Of a stretch of 64,000 bases of DNA, positions 1 to 8,134 are shown piece after piece. The stretch comes from Streptococcus entericus DSM 14446. GTDB lineage: Bacteria; Bacillota; Bacilli; Lactobacillales; Streptococcaceae. Both the position numbers and the translations under genes were made by a program. Position 1 is the stretch's first letter. Each line of letters begins with the position of its first letter. Below the pieces are notes generated by a model, which did not search any database, was not told the DNA's origin, and worked only from the letters and a program-made list of their open reading frames with translations. The stretch is taken from contig NZ_KB904186.1 in NCBI RefSeq assembly GCF_000380025.1, positions 1-64,000 on the forward strand, given 5' to 3'.

Positions 1-1853
1 GAAACCTGAGCTTCCAACTGTCCTTTGCCATTGTCTTTAACTGTTACAGTAACTTTTACAGGGGTTTCATCATAGGTAATTGTTGAATCAGTACCCTTCA
101 CTTCTGTGATGGTGTAATTATAAATCCCAGCCTTATCAAATGAGAGTTCTGGAAACTTAATATTCCCAGCGCCATCATTCGTCACTGTCTTGATGACCTC
201 ACCATCTTCCTTGGCAAGTTTAAACGAGAATTCATCAGCCAACAAATCTCTATTTTCCAGTGTTTTTTTGGCAACAATGGTAGCTGTTGTTGGGGTAGTT
301 CTGTAGGTGTTTGTGACAGTATAACCTGTTGTCGCATCACCGCTAATTTCAGAAGTGTAACCTTTCGGAACAACCACTTCTTTGATGGTATAGACGATTT
401 CTTTACCGTCTTTCATTTTTGGAAGATCAGTAAAAGTTCCTTTCCAATCAGAAGTAGCATCTAACTTAAGAGTCTTACCTGAAACTTCCTCACCATCTGC
501 TAAGAGTTGAACGGTAATCGTTTCTGGACGCATCGTTGGCTGGTCTCCTTCCCAAATCTTTGTGACTGGGATAGAGATGGTTTCTTGTTTGTTAATAATT
601 TGTTTGGTTGCTAATTTTGTATCTGCATCAAAGTCTGATGGATTAATTTTCACATCTTCGGCTTTGACATATCCTCTTGGTGCCTCTGTTTCTCTTAAAA
701 TGTAGGTATCGTTCAGGAGATCTCCAAGTGTTCCTTCTCCTTTTGCATCAGTAGTGATGGTACCAACAGAACGACCTGTCCGCTCACGGATAACATCAAA
801 AGTTGCTCCTTCTAATGCTTCCCTTTGTTCGTTTACTTTTTTGATTTTTATCTTGTAAACATAACCTTCAGCCTTACCACCGGCTGCATAGAAAGTATAG
901 CCAGAATGAACCAGTTCCTCAATTCCTTCAGCAGTTGTCAAAGTCGCATCGTTGAGGAACTTCTCACTATCTACTGGAGTATGTCCCAATTTCACATCAT
1001 AAAATATGCGAATACCTTTATCTTTCAAAAGGTTACCAAAGTGAAGCGTAAATGTATTGCTATTTGCGACCGCATCGCGATCTGGAAGAACTTCATCAGT
1101 GATGAGTTCTTCGTCATACATTCCCCAGTCACCATTCCTAAAATCAAGGGTTCCTCTATAAATTCTGAAACTGTCAGGGATGTAGGTTACATTTGGGTCT
1201 TTTAATACATCAACCAATTTAATATCTGACATATCCTTGTTGCCTCGGTTAATGTCGATGTAAAAATGTCCTATTTTAGGATCATCTTTATCTTGCCAAC
1301 CTGACTTGGCTATATCAGATTTGTCGATTTGACCGATACCCTCATAAGTGACGTTCCCAGCATGCATGATCTTGCCACTGACTTTAATATCAATTGGGAC
1401 TTCTTTGCGTGTCGGAACAACATTAAAATCAAACTTTACATAAAAATAGAATGACCCCTTAACCCCAGATTTAGTTTCAGGATATTTGGTATAGGTAATG
1501 ATAATTTCACGAGGATTGTTATTATTTACAACACCTGTACCTACTAGCTCTTTCTGCTCATCTCTAAGTTCAAAAGTCGCTTGACCGCTAAATTGTATTT
1601 CGGGAGGTAGAGTAACTGTTGTTGTGTCACCTGCCTTTACAGTATTATCTGGCAAGCTAAACTTACCGTTGATACGAAAGGTCTGCCATTGACTAATATC
1701 TCCTGTGATGGGTTTCCCTTCTGCATCTGTGACAGTCATTTCAGTAATGACATCTCCCTGTTCTTGTGCCAGCACATTTGACACACTTGGAGTCAATAAA
1801 CTCAGAAATAGGCTGAAAATTAGGATAAATGGGATAAATATTTTTTTCCTCAT
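1..1853 (-). CDS. Cna-like collagen-binding-type surface adhesin, N-terminal part (truncated by window edge)
   Basis: An uninterrupted minus-strand frame of about 617 codons runs off the left edge, so the C-terminus and any LPXTG anchor are not visible. Residues 1-31 are a signal peptide (MRKK, hydrophobic stretch, cleavage near VLAQE). The next roughly 300 residues resemble the Ig-like adhesin module of Cna-type MSCRAMMs (wording such as VTLPPEIQFSG and FYIDINRGNKD). About residues 331-400 form a SpaA/Cna_B-like domain (LEGATFDV..LRETEAPRGY), 425-515 a second Cna_B domain (ISIPVTKIWEGD..YTVTNTY), and from 519 an FctA/Spy0128-like pilin domain begins (ATIVAKKTLENRDL..FSFKL). These domains normally carry intramolecular isopeptide bonds. 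The start has an AAAGGAAAG ribosome binding site. Ligand specificity is inferred from family only. Confidence 0.85.
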   Translation of the reverse strand, partial: MRKKIFIPFILIFSLFLSLLTPSVSNVLAQEQGDVITEMTVTDAEGKPITGDISQWQTFRINGKFSLPDNTVKAGDTTTVTLPPEIQFSGQATFELRDEQKELVGTGVVNNNNPREIIITYTKYPETKSGVKGSFYFYVKFDFNVVPTRKEVPIDIKVSGKIMHAGNVTYEGIGQIDKSDIAKSGWQDKDDPKIGHFYIDINRGNKDMSDIKLVDVLKDPNVTYIPDSFRIYRGTLDFRNGDWGMYDEELITDEVLPDRDAVANSNTFTLHFGNLLKDKGIRIFYDVKLGHTPVDSEKFLNDATLTTAEGIEELVHSGYTFYAAGGKAEGYVYKIKIKKVNEQREALEGATFDVIRERTGRSVGTITTDAKGEGTLGDLLNDTYILRETEAPRGYVKAEDVKINPSDFDADTKLATKQIINKQETISIPVTKIWEGDQPTMRPETITVQLLADGEEVSGKTLKLDATSDWKGTFTDLPKMKDGKEIVYTIKEVVVPKGYTSEISGDATTGYTVTNTYRTTPTTATIVAKKTLENRDLLADEFSFKLAKEDGEVIKTVTNDGAGNIKFPELSFDKAGIYNYTITEVKGTDSTITYDETPVKVTVTVKDNGKGQLEAQV

Positions 1854-2068
1854 ATCGCTTTCCTTTATAAAGATATTTAATTATTTTTATACCACTTAAA
1901 GCAGTATACAAACATTATCATTTTAACAAATATTAACTAGTTTCGCAAGTAAATATACTCACAAGGTCTACAAAAAGTCGCACTTTGATAATAACCAGAG
2001 AAACTAGAGATTTTATTTTACCTCATCCGCCCACTCGTAAAGTCGGGAACAACCGCATCCCGACATAA

Positions 2069-2107
2069 TAAAAAATAACGCACCTGTACCCGCGGGCACA
2101 AGTGCGT
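2069..2107 (-). terminator. Rho-independent terminator after jag
   Basis: An ACGCAC-x-TGT stem pairs with ACA-x-GTGCGT around a GC-rich loop. On the minus strand it is followed by a TTATTTTTTATT tract. It sits directly behind the jag stop codon. A second 7-bp GC stem (GTCGGGA/TCCCGAC) lies just beyond it at 2042-2064. Confidence 0.75.
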
Positions 2108-2115
2108 AAGCATGA

Positions 2116-2934
2116 CTAATCTCTGGATACGATGACAACATAACGTTCTGGATCTTCACCTTCTGAATAACTCTCAACACCAGAAATTTGAGAAATCGTT
2201 TTATGGATAATTTTACGCTCGTTGTTGCTCATCGGTTCCAAACGATGCGGACGTCCATTATCTAGCACTCGGCGCGCAGAGCGATGAGCCATATCGACCA
2301 GAGTTTCTGTACGATGTTCTAGATAATCGTGAACATTAAGCATCACATTGAAATGGCGAGAATAGCGATCATGCAAATAGTTCTGAGCTAAAAGCTGTAA
2401 AGATTTCAAAACCTTGCCATGATAGCCGATAATACGACCTGGCTCAGGAGTATCAATCTGCAAAATGATCTGGCGTCGACTTCTTTTAATGCTAATATCA
2501 GCTTCTAAATCCATATCATAAATAATCTGTTGAACATAAGACAACACATCTTCTTGAGCCTGTTCAATCATTTTGGGGCTTTCGACAGCCTCTTCAATCC
2601 CATCAAATTCCTGAGCAATAAAAGCCTCAAAGTCCTTATCTTCCTGCTTTGGTGCAGTTTTCTCTGTCTGCTCTGACAAGGACACTTGCTCGTCTGCAAC
2701 AACTTGACTAGTTGGTTCCTCAACTTGGACAGGCTCTGAAACCAATTCTTCTTGCTCACGGTTTTCAACCAGTGGAGAGATCTCGACTTGAGCTGGTTTC
2801 TTACCAAATAATCCTAAAAATCCTTTTGATTCCTTGGCTAAAATAACAATATTTGCCTGTGAACGTGTTAAGCCTAAACTGGTCAGACCTTTTTCAACTG
2901 CTTCTTCAACGTTGGACCCTGTAAATACTGCCAT
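2116..2934 (-). CDS. jag: Jag/KhpB RNA-binding protein
   Basis: KhpB (Jag, EloR) is a cytoplasmic RNA-binding protein that works with KhpA in control of cell elongation and division in streptococci. The 272-residue product has the Jag_N domain at 1-50 (MAVFTGSNVEEAVEKGL..GFLGLFGKKPAQVEI), an acidic Glu/Gln-rich linker (about 55-125), a KH domain with the GRIIGYHGK loop near 170, and a C-terminal R3H domain (AHRSARRVL.., R-x3-H near 225). A strong AAGGAGG site precedes the ATG. It follows yidC closely, in the conserved order rnpA-yidC-jag. A glmS or rpmH neighbour is not seen. Assignment is firm. Confidence 0.95.
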   Translation of the reverse strand: MAVFTGSNVEEAVEKGLTSLGLTRSQANIVILAKESKGFLGLFGKKPAQVEISPLVENREQEELVSEPVQVEEPTSQVVADEQVSLSEQTEKTAPKQEDKDFEAFIAQEFDGIEEAVESPKMIEQAQEDVLSYVQQIIYDMDLEADISIKRSRRQIILQIDTPEPGRIIGYHGKVLKSLQLLAQNYLHDRYSRHFNVMLNVHDYLEHRTETLVDMAHRSARRVLDNGRPHRLEPMSNNERKIIHKTISQISGVESYSEGEDPERYVVIVSRD

Positions 2935-2990
2935 TGTTTCCTCCTTGATACAACTGCTTTTCTCTATTTCATTTTCATACTTGACTAAGG

Positions 2991-3812
2991 TTAGCGACGC
3001 TTAGCCATTTTTTTCTTAGCTCGTCTGATTTTTGCTTCTTTTTCTTTAACCGCACGTTCAGCTGCTTCACGCTCTGCAATAACCTTAAAGGGGTTGTTAA
3101 ATAGCAAGAGCTGGGCCACTTGAAAGGCATTAGAGGCTGTCCAGTAAAGGGCCACACCGCTAGCAACCTGCACAGCGAAAAGTAAAATCAATCCAGGGGC
3201 GATATAGGTCATTACCGTCGTCATCGTATCCTTGTTTGGGTTCGCTTTGCTGGTCAGCCAAGTTGATAAGAACGTAAATCCAGCTGCTAAAATTGGCAAA
3301 ATAAAGTATGGGTCTGGCTTGGCAATTTCTAACCAGAGAAAATGTCCCTCTCGTAAAAACTCAACGCGAGTAAGGGCTTGGAAGAGCGCCATTAGAATAG
3401 GCAACTGCAAAAATAGTGGCAGAAAACTTGCCCAAGGGTTGATCCCTTGTTCCTTATAGAGAGCTTGTGTTTCCTCCGACAACTGCACCCTGCTGTCCAT
3501 ATCCTTGCCAGGATACTTGGCTTGCAAAGCACGCAATTGAGGTTGAAGTGCTTGCATTTTCTGGCTCGATTTAATCTGCATATTGTAAAGTGGTAGCAGA
3601 ACAATCCGAATAACAATAGTAAACAGGATGATACCTAAGCCAGTCAGACCTCCAAATGATAGACTTTTAATCATTTGAGCAAAGAAAAAGACAAACTTTT
3701 CCCATAGAGAGGTTGATGAACTAGTAATATCTGCGACTTGGCTACTTGATTGACAGCCAACCAAGAACAGCAGGCTGAATAACATTAAAATGGTTAATTT
3801 CCCTTTTTTCAA
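2991..3812 (-). CDS. yidC: YidC/OxaA1 membrane protein insertase, lipoprotein form
   Basis: YidC inserts and folds membrane proteins, alone or with SecYEG. The 273-residue product has a lipoprotein signal with lipobox LVGC at residues 17-20, the Gram-positive five-membrane-segment core, the cytoplasmic coiled region ([20 protein letters not shown]), and a basic C-terminal tail ([13 protein letters not shown]) that in the family contacts the ribosome. The ATG overlaps the rnpA stop by 4 nt (ATGA), indicating translational coupling. Streptococci often have two YidC paralogs; the neighbourhood with rnpA and jag suggests YidC1. Confidence 0.95.
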   Translation of the reverse strand: MKKGKLTILMLFSLLFLVGCQSSSQVADITSSSTSLWEKFVFFFAQMIKSLSFGGLTGLGIILFTIVIRIVLLPLYNMQIKSSQKMQALQPQLRALQAKYPGKDMDSRVQLSEETQALYKEQGINPWASFLPLFLQLPILMALFQALTRVEFLREGHFLWLEIAKPDPYFILPILAAGFTFLSTWLTSKANPNKDTMTTVMTYIAPGLILLFAVQVASGVALYWTASNAFQVAQLLLFNNPFKVIAEREAAERAVKEKEAKIRRAKKKMAKRR

Positions 3813-4153
3813 GCGATCGTCTCCTTATAAAGCTTTGCTTTGGTTAAAACATGAGAGAGGTGTTGCTTCATCTGCACATAGGTCAAGTCTTCGACACCCT
3901 TGCGAGCGATAATCACCATGTCATAGGTTTTCAAATCAGGCTCAAATTCCATGATGAGATGGCGCAGTTGGCGTTTCACTCGATTGCGACGAACAGCATT
4001 TCCGAGCTTTTTGCTGACGGATAACCCTAATCTCAAGTGATCTAATTGCCTATTTAAACTGTAGACCACAAACTGGCGATTGGCATAGCTCTGACCTTCT
4101 TTGAATACAAGCTGAAAATCCCTGTCACGCTTCACTCGATAAGATTTTTTCAT
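3809..4153 (-). CDS. rnpA: Ribonuclease P protein component
   Basis: RnpA is the protein subunit of RNase P, which matures tRNA 5' ends. The 114-residue protein starts [13 protein letters not shown] and contains the family signature near residues 55-65 ([14 protein letters not shown]). An in-frame TTG four codons upstream would add residues but lies inside the ribosome binding site (TTGAGGAATACT ATG), so the ATG at 4153 is chosen. It overlaps yidC by 4 nt and heads the rnpA-yidC-jag operon. Confidence 0.95.
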   Translation of the reverse strand: MKKSYRVKRDRDFQLVFKEGQSYANRQFVVYSLNRQLDHLRLGLSVSKKLGNAVRRNRVKRQLRHLIMEFEPDLKTYDMVIIARKGVEDLTYVQMKQHLSHVLTKAKLYKETIA

Positions 4154-4181
4154 AGTATTCCTCAATCTAATCTTTAGTGCT

Positions 4182-4210
4182 ATTATAACATAATTTTAAG
4201 AAATAAACAG
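4182..4210 (-). promoter_or_regulatory. Promoter of rnpA-yidC-jag
   Basis: A perfect TATAAT preceded by TGT (extended -10) lies at 4182-4187, about 30 nt upstream of the rnpA ATG. The -35 region is weak, which is common with extended -10 promoters. Confidence 0.6.
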
Positions 4211-4476
4211 CCTAAATTGAATTGAACAGAGGAAAATTATCGGTCTCTCATCTGTAAAATGACACTCAATAAAAGGACATCTTTATCTGCTCTCAGAAAC
4301 AGTATCAGAAAGAGAGGAGGATGCCCTTTTAAGGGATATTATAAAACCATCTATCAAAACCTGAACGAAGACAGAGACAAGTCTGCTTAAGCATTACTCA
4401 AGAAATGAGCGAGGTCACTTCGACTAAAATCTGAAAGAATAGAGTGGCAACAGCAGTCATCAAAATCCTTTATATT
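4211..4476. other. Intergenic region between rnpA and the small membrane gene
   Basis: No convincing gene is seen. An inverted repeat AAAAGGACATC (4271-4281) and GATGCCCTTTT (4320-4330) encloses about 38 nt that includes a weaker CTCTC/GAGAG inner stem. There is no T tract on either strand, so it is not a clear terminator. It could be a small RNA or a decayed element. Confidence 0.3.
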
Positions 4477-4506
4477 TTGGATTTTTTTCAATTTTTATTG
4501 TACAAT
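4477..4506 (+). promoter_or_regulatory. Promoter of the small membrane protein
   Basis: TTGGAT, an 18-nt spacer and TACAAT stand 28 nt before the ATG of the downstream small gene. This supports that short gene being real. Confidence 0.55.
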
Positions 4507-4534
4507 ATTAAATAAAAAAGAAAGCGGTAACACT

Positions 4535-4732
4535 ATGTTTAAGGCAGAAATTTTTTTTGTTTTTTTACTTTTGACTATCATCGAAACTACAACCTTGTTA
4601 TTTTTAAAAAGAGGTCTCGAGATGGGTTATTTAGACACAAAAGCTATCATCCTCACCGTTTTTTCATTTGCCTTTTTTAACCTCTGTTCATTCGCTTGGG
4701 TCTACTTTGTCATTAAAAACAGAAATAAGTAG
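4535..4732 (+). CDS. Small two-segment membrane protein, unknown function
   Basis: The 65-residue product has two hydrophobic stretches: about residues 5-25 (IFFVFLLLTIIETTTLLFL) and 38-60 (ILTVFSFAFFNLCSFAWVYFVI), followed by a short basic tail (KNRNK). It is one of the few plus-strand genes, with its own promoter and a strong terminator downstream. The ribosome binding site (AAAGCGGT) is weak. I do not recognise a family. A role as a stress or toxin-like membrane peptide cannot be inferred from sequence alone. Confidence 0.55.
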   Translation: MFKAEIFFVFLLLTIIETTTLLFLKRGLEMGYLDTKAIILTVFSFAFFNLCSFAWVYFVIKNRNK

Positions 4733-4845
4733 ACTTATTTTTAAAAGTCAGAACTTCTCAAAAAACGCACTTCCTTGCACCTGCTCCGTAAATGTGTCAT
4801 ATTGTTTCCGCGAAAGGATGATGTTTCCTAGACCATGAGCAACGG

Positions 4846-4879
4846 AAAGCCTCAGCATTTGCAATGCTGAGGCTTTTTT
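4846..4879 (+). terminator. Strong Rho-independent terminator
   Basis: A perfect 11-bp stem (GCCTCAGCATT / AATGCTGAGGC) with a TGC loop is followed by six T. It lies about 115 nt beyond the small membrane protein gene. Confidence 0.85.
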
Positions 4880-4914
4880 GCGTGGTTGCCAAACCACGTC
4901 CTGGCCAGTGGCAC

Positions 4915-5034
4915 TTAATCATCGGATTCTACCATTCCGTTTTTACGTTGTAATGGCATACCTGTTCTTTCTGATACATCCTCGATTTTTCTTGAGAAAG
5001 CCTTATAATCAGAACGATAACCTAGCTTAAGCAT
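4915..5034 (-). pseudogene. Short orphan reading frame, probable gene remnant
   Basis: A 39-codon frame begins MLKLGYRSDYKAFSRKIEDV and ends NGMVESDD before TAA. It is preceded in frame by a stop (TAG), has no good ribosome binding site, and lies between a terminator and the GT2 gene. It reads like the C-terminal end of a soluble, helical protein, but I do not recognise the family. It is most likely a leftover of a deleted gene. Confidence 0.35.
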
Positions 5035-5080
5035 CACAAACTAGCCTGAGCAACAATCACTAGCAAGACCTGTTAATCCT

Positions 5081-6088
5081 TTACCCAAATACCAGCCCCT
5101 GTTGGACACGGTAACTGACCAAAAACAGCACAACTTCGGTGAACACTTTTGCCAGCACCAAGCCAAGCCCTAGACTGACCAGAGCTTGCAGGAGCAAGGC
5201 GTTGCAGGCAAGGAGGGTGATGACCAAAAGACCATACCGCAGGAGTGAGGTGACTGTTCGTTTGTTCTGGTGAAAAACCAGTTTGGCATTAAGCAGGTAC
5301 TGAAGACCTGCGCTAAGAAGGCGAGCCACAATGACAGAGAGCAAGAGATTTTGGGTCAAGGTCATCATAACCACCAACAAGCCCATATCTAACAAGGCTG
5401 CCGCACCACTACTCGCTAAAAATGTGACAAATGGTGCATAAATCCGCAGGGAATCTCGAATCGGTCTGAAATGCGAGGACTTATTTTCTTCGATGTAGAT
5501 GGTTTGAATGGGTTCTTCAACAAGCGTAAAACCAGCACGCTTACTGTCCAGAAGCATATTGAACTCGTATTCAAAACGCTCGCCAGACAGGCTGAGTAAC
5601 CAATCCAAGTGCTGGGTCGAAAAACCACGTAAGCCCGTCTGGGTGTCGGTTACTGGCTGACCTGTTGCCAGACGAAAGAGCACTGCAGTGACCTTGTTTC
5701 CAAAACGGCTTCTGGCAGGCACCTTGCCAACAAAGCTCCGAGCCCCTAAGACCAGACGCTCTGGTTCTGCCTGCACCCGCACAGCTACCCGTGCGATGTC
5801 CTCAACCAAGTGCTGACCATCGCTATCTGCGGTGACAATCACCGTCTCCTGCTCTGCCATGTTCCTAATATAGGCAAAGCCAGTCTTGAGCGCCGCCCCC
5901 TTGCCACGGTTGACCGCATGGGTCAGAACCGTTGCCCCAAGGCCCTTAACCGCCTCAAAGTAAGGCGCATAGGCAGGGCCACTGCCGTCGTCGATAACCA
6001 GGACTTGAGCGTTCGTGCGATGAGTAATGTATTGAACGATACCGACAAGCTTCTCGTCGGGTTCATAAGCAGGAATAAGAATAATCAT
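5081..6088 (-). CDS. Family 2 glycosyltransferase fused to a GtrA-like membrane domain
   Basis: The 335-residue product begins MIILIPAYEPDEKL; an AAAGGAG site lies 8 nt upstream, so a longer upstream frame is rejected. Residues 1-220 form a GT-A fold of the DPM1/undecaprenyl-phosphate sugar transferase type, with VIDDGSG near 33 and the metal-binding DSDGQH near 90. Residues 225-335 contain about four membrane segments typical of GtrA flippase-like proteins (AALLDMGLLVVMM.., YLLNAKLVFHQNK). Such proteins load a sugar on a lipid carrier and help flip it for cell-envelope glycosylation. It overlaps the upstream membrane gene by 4 nt in a three-gene operon. Confidence 0.85.
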   Translation of the reverse strand: MIILIPAYEPDEKLVGIVQYITHRTNAQVLVIDDGSGPAYAPYFEAVKGLGATVLTHAVNRGKGAALKTGFAYIRNMAEQETVIVTADSDGQHLVEDIARVAVRVQAEPERLVLGARSFVGKVPARSRFGNKVTAVLFRLATGQPVTDTQTGLRGFSTQHLDWLLSLSGERFEYEFNMLLDSKRAGFTLVEEPIQTIYIEENKSSHFRPIRDSLRIYAPFVTFLASSGAAALLDMGLLVVMMTLTQNLLLSVIVARLLSAGLQYLLNAKLVFHQNKRTVTSLLRYGLLVITLLACNALLLQALVSLGLGLVLAKVFTEVVLFLVSYRVQQGLVFG

Positions 6089-6489
6089 AGGCGTTTCTCC
6101 TTTCTGTGGGGAAAGAGGTGACCAGCCACCAAGCTGAGGGCGAGAAAGGCGAGACCTGCCCACCAGTAGGGGGTGTCGATGGTCGTTGACCGCCCAGATA
6201 TCTCGATGATGCCCTTGACCAGACAAGCGCTGATGGCGATGGCTAGGCTAGAGTTGAAGAGACTAACAGCTGCACGGTTGCGCAACCATGCCAGACCTAG
6301 AGCTGACAAGAGGTAGAGTCCCGCCCCAAGCAACGGTATGACAAACATGAACCGCATATAGAGCGAACTCTCCCCGTAGCTGAAACTCTCGTAAATCTGA
6401 TTAAATAAGATGAGGAAAAGACTAAGTAAGGTTAACATCACCATGCTTTTTCGCTGTGTTTGTCTAGTAACCGATGTAAACAATATCAC
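6085..6489 (-). CDS. Hydrophobic membrane protein of the GT2 operon
   Basis: The 134-residue product has about four membrane segments (TLLSLFLILFNQIY, FMFVIPLLGAGLYLLSALGL, SLAIAISACLVKGI, WAGLAFLALSLVAGHLF) and ends with a basic tail. The first codon is GTG, with AAAGG about 8 nt upstream; an ATG at 6444 lacks a ribosome binding site. The gene overlaps the upstream glycosidase gene by 26 nt and the downstream transferase by 4 nt, indicating strong coupling. No family is recognised; a helper of lipid-linked sugar transfer is an inference from position. Confidence 0.65.
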   Translation of the reverse strand: MILFTSVTRQTQRKSMVMLTLLSLFLILFNQIYESFSYGESSLYMRFMFVIPLLGAGLYLLSALGLAWLRNRAAVSLFNSSLAIAISACLVKGIIEISGRSTTIDTPYWWAGLAFLALSLVAGHLFPHRKEKRL

Positions 6490-7411
6490 TCACCGCCCTT
6501 TCTTTAATTGTGTTGCCATTGGTGGTCGGTTTGTTGACCACCTGACCGTTGAAGTACATGGTAGACGAGCCACCGCCGTCTAGGTTATAGGCTAAATCAG
6601 CGCCATAACTCTGCATGACCTCAGCCAGTTCATAGAGGGTCAGACCAGAGCTCTCATCGCTGCGGCCGTCAGAGACGACGATGAGATAGTGAAGAGAGCC
6701 GTCCTCTTCCTCGATAATTCCAATAGCTGTCCGAGGATTATCTGCCATGGCACGACCAACCTCGTCAGTTGTCGACACAGCAATGTCACCATCCTTAACC
6801 AAGGTTGGTCCAAAGGTAAAGGTATTGACCACACCACTGTCCAATAAGGCTTGCGCCGTCGTGTCACTCTCTGAAATCACACCCAGCCTTCCATCGGCAT
6901 ACTGCACCAAATCCTCATAGTCACTGCTTCTAGCCACATCACGGTAGAGTACCCCATTTTTGATGACATAGCCCGTCTGGTTTGCCCCGTAGTAGTCTCC
7001 ATTGACGGCAAAGATGGCCTTGTTTACCGCCGCTGTGCTAGAGGTCGTCGCTGTGATATTGGTCCCATAGGTATCCTGCGCCAGCGCCGTCTTGAGCAAG
7101 CTCGGATCACTGATGCGCACATCCGCCACGTAGACGGTCGTGTCCTGTTGACGAATCGTCTCGATACTAATGGTAATGTTATCATCCGTGTAGCTAGTAT
7201 CGGTCACTGTTGCTGTGCCTGCGGCCATAGCAGAGCTACCAGTTGTTGTTCCAGTGCTGGAGCTGATGGGCGTTGCCTGCACTTGACCGGTTTCTGCTAC
7301 CCTTGTCACCGCTGTTGGCAGAACAAAAGTTTTTAGAAGACTATAGGCATTTGCCGTCAGCAAGACACTGGAAAATAAAATCGTATAGGCATGTTTTTTG
7401 ATTTGTTTCAT
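6464..7411 (-). CDS. Phosphodiester glycosidase (NAGPA-domain) family exoprotein
   Basis: The 315-residue product has an N-terminal membrane anchor (about residues 8-30), a Ser/Thr-rich linker, and a C-terminal phosphodiester glycosidase domain (old DUF2233). Family hallmarks are FAVNGDYYG near 140, NPRTAIGI near 225 and LDGGGSSTMYFNG near 275. Family members act on sugar-1-phosphate diesters and are often called exopolysaccharide biosynthesis proteins. It probably acts outside the membrane. It is the first gene of an operon with a small membrane protein and a GT2-GtrA enzyme, suggesting a role in decorating or trimming an envelope glycopolymer. The substrate is unknown. Confidence 0.8.
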   Translation of the reverse strand: MKQIKKHAYTILFSSVLLTANAYSLLKTFVLPTAVTRVAETGQVQATPISSSTGTTTGSSAMAAGTATVTDTSYTDDNITISIETIRQQDTTVYVADVRISDPSLLKTALAQDTYGTNITATTSSTAAVNKAIFAVNGDYYGANQTGYVIKNGVLYRDVARSSDYEDLVQYADGRLGVISESDTTAQALLDSGVVNTFTFGPTLVKDGDIAVSTTDEVGRAMADNPRTAIGIIEEEDGSLHYLIVVSDGRSDESSGLTLYELAEVMQSYGADLAYNLDGGGSSTMYFNGQVVNKPTTNGNTIKERAVSDIVYIGY

Positions 7412-7532
7412 TAAGCAGTCCCCTTCTTTTTTGATTGCCCTAGTTTACATCGCTAGGTTAAAAGAAAACTTAAAGAATTCTTTATAAAATCTTAAATTTC
7501 TGTTTTTTCAGACAAATATGGGTTTTGTCCAA

Positions 7533-7557
7533 TAAAAAAAAGAGGACTATCGTCCTC
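7533..7557 (-). terminator. Terminator of the acetyltransferase gene
   Basis: GAGGAC-TATC-GTCCTC overlaps the stop codon and is followed on the minus strand by a T-rich run (TTTTTTTATT). Confidence 0.7.
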
Positions 7558-7978
7558 AACAGTCCTGTATGACATTCACTGTTCGGCTGACTTCCTGAAA
7601 GCCGAGTGCTTGATGACAAAAATGACTCGCTTGGTTGTCTAGGGCATAATTAGAGGCAATCTGGCTCAATCCCTGTCCTTTTGCCCACTCTCTCGCAAAA
7701 GTAACCAGTTTTCTAGCCAACCCTTGGCGACGATAACTGGGTAAGACAAACACTCCTTCTAAGAATGCAACAGGAGAGCCTTTTGCCCCTTCAACATAGT
7801 CCTTTCGGATAGACAGACTGATAAAGGCAACTGCTCTGCCATTGTCCCAAAAAAGAAACTCATACGGGAATCGACCAGCTAAAAAGTCTGCCACCAAGTC
7901 CTGAGGCTCAGGCGACCACAACTGGCTGGCGAGGTCTGCCCAATGCGTTACTGTTTTTGCGGTAACAGGTTCAATCAT
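7556..7978 (-). CDS. GNAT acetyltransferase resembling aminoglycoside 6'-N-acetyltransferase AAC(6')-I
   Basis: The 140-residue protein is the right length for AAC(6')-I enzymes. It carries their characteristic core: SIRKDYVEGAKGSPVAFLEG near residues 60-80, then VLPSYRRQGLARKLV, the acetyl-CoA binding R-x2-G-x-A motif near 87-92, and the C-terminal HQALGFQEVSRTV. The known family transfers acetyl from acetyl-CoA to the 6'-amino group of aminoglycosides. Whether this chromosomal copy gives resistance cannot be told from sequence; many such proto-resistance enzymes are silent or act on other amines. It is monocistronic, with a GGAGGAG site and its own terminator. Confidence 0.75.
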   Translation of the reverse strand: MIEPVTAKTVTHWADLASQLWSPEPQDLVADFLAGRFPYEFLFWDNGRAVAFISLSIRKDYVEGAKGSPVAFLEGVFVLPSYRRQGLARKLVTFAREWAKGQGLSQIASNYALDNQASHFCHQALGFQEVSRTVNVIQDC

Positions 7979-8103
7979 CAGTCACTCCTCCCCATTCCTT
8001 TGCTTGTGTTAAAAAGTTTACTGAACCTCATTGCACTTTTTTTCAGGCGATGACCCTAAACTCCCCATTAAGGAAGTCTCACCTTTGCCTTTCTAAGCTC
8101 GGG

Positions 8104-8134
8104 TTAAAATAGCCTATCCGTAGGCTATTTTAAT
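8104..8134 (-). terminator. Stop-codon-overlapping terminator of era
   Basis: AAAATAGCCTA-TCCG-TAGGCTATTTT forms an 11-bp stem that includes the era stop codon. The flank GCTCGGGTTAAAA matches the flank of the prfB terminator. Confidence 0.65.

Noticed and set aside
825-1205. A 126-codon plus-strand frame opposite the adhesin gene
   Set aside because: It is a shadow of the long minus-strand adhesin frame; no ribosome binding site or family similarity.
4154-4165. Upstream TTG start for rnpA giving a longer protein
   Set aside because: The TTG lies in the GAGGA ribosome binding site; the ATG gives the standard RnpA start MKKSYRVKR.
4271-4330. Inverted repeat AAAAGGACATC/GATGCCCTTTT as a terminator or IS end
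   Set aside because: There is no T tract on either strand, the loop is long, and no transposase remnant is nearby.
6089-6226. N-terminal extension of the glycosyltransferase
   Set aside because: The extension has no family similarity and overlaps the upstream membrane gene; AAAGGAG directly precedes the internal ATG.
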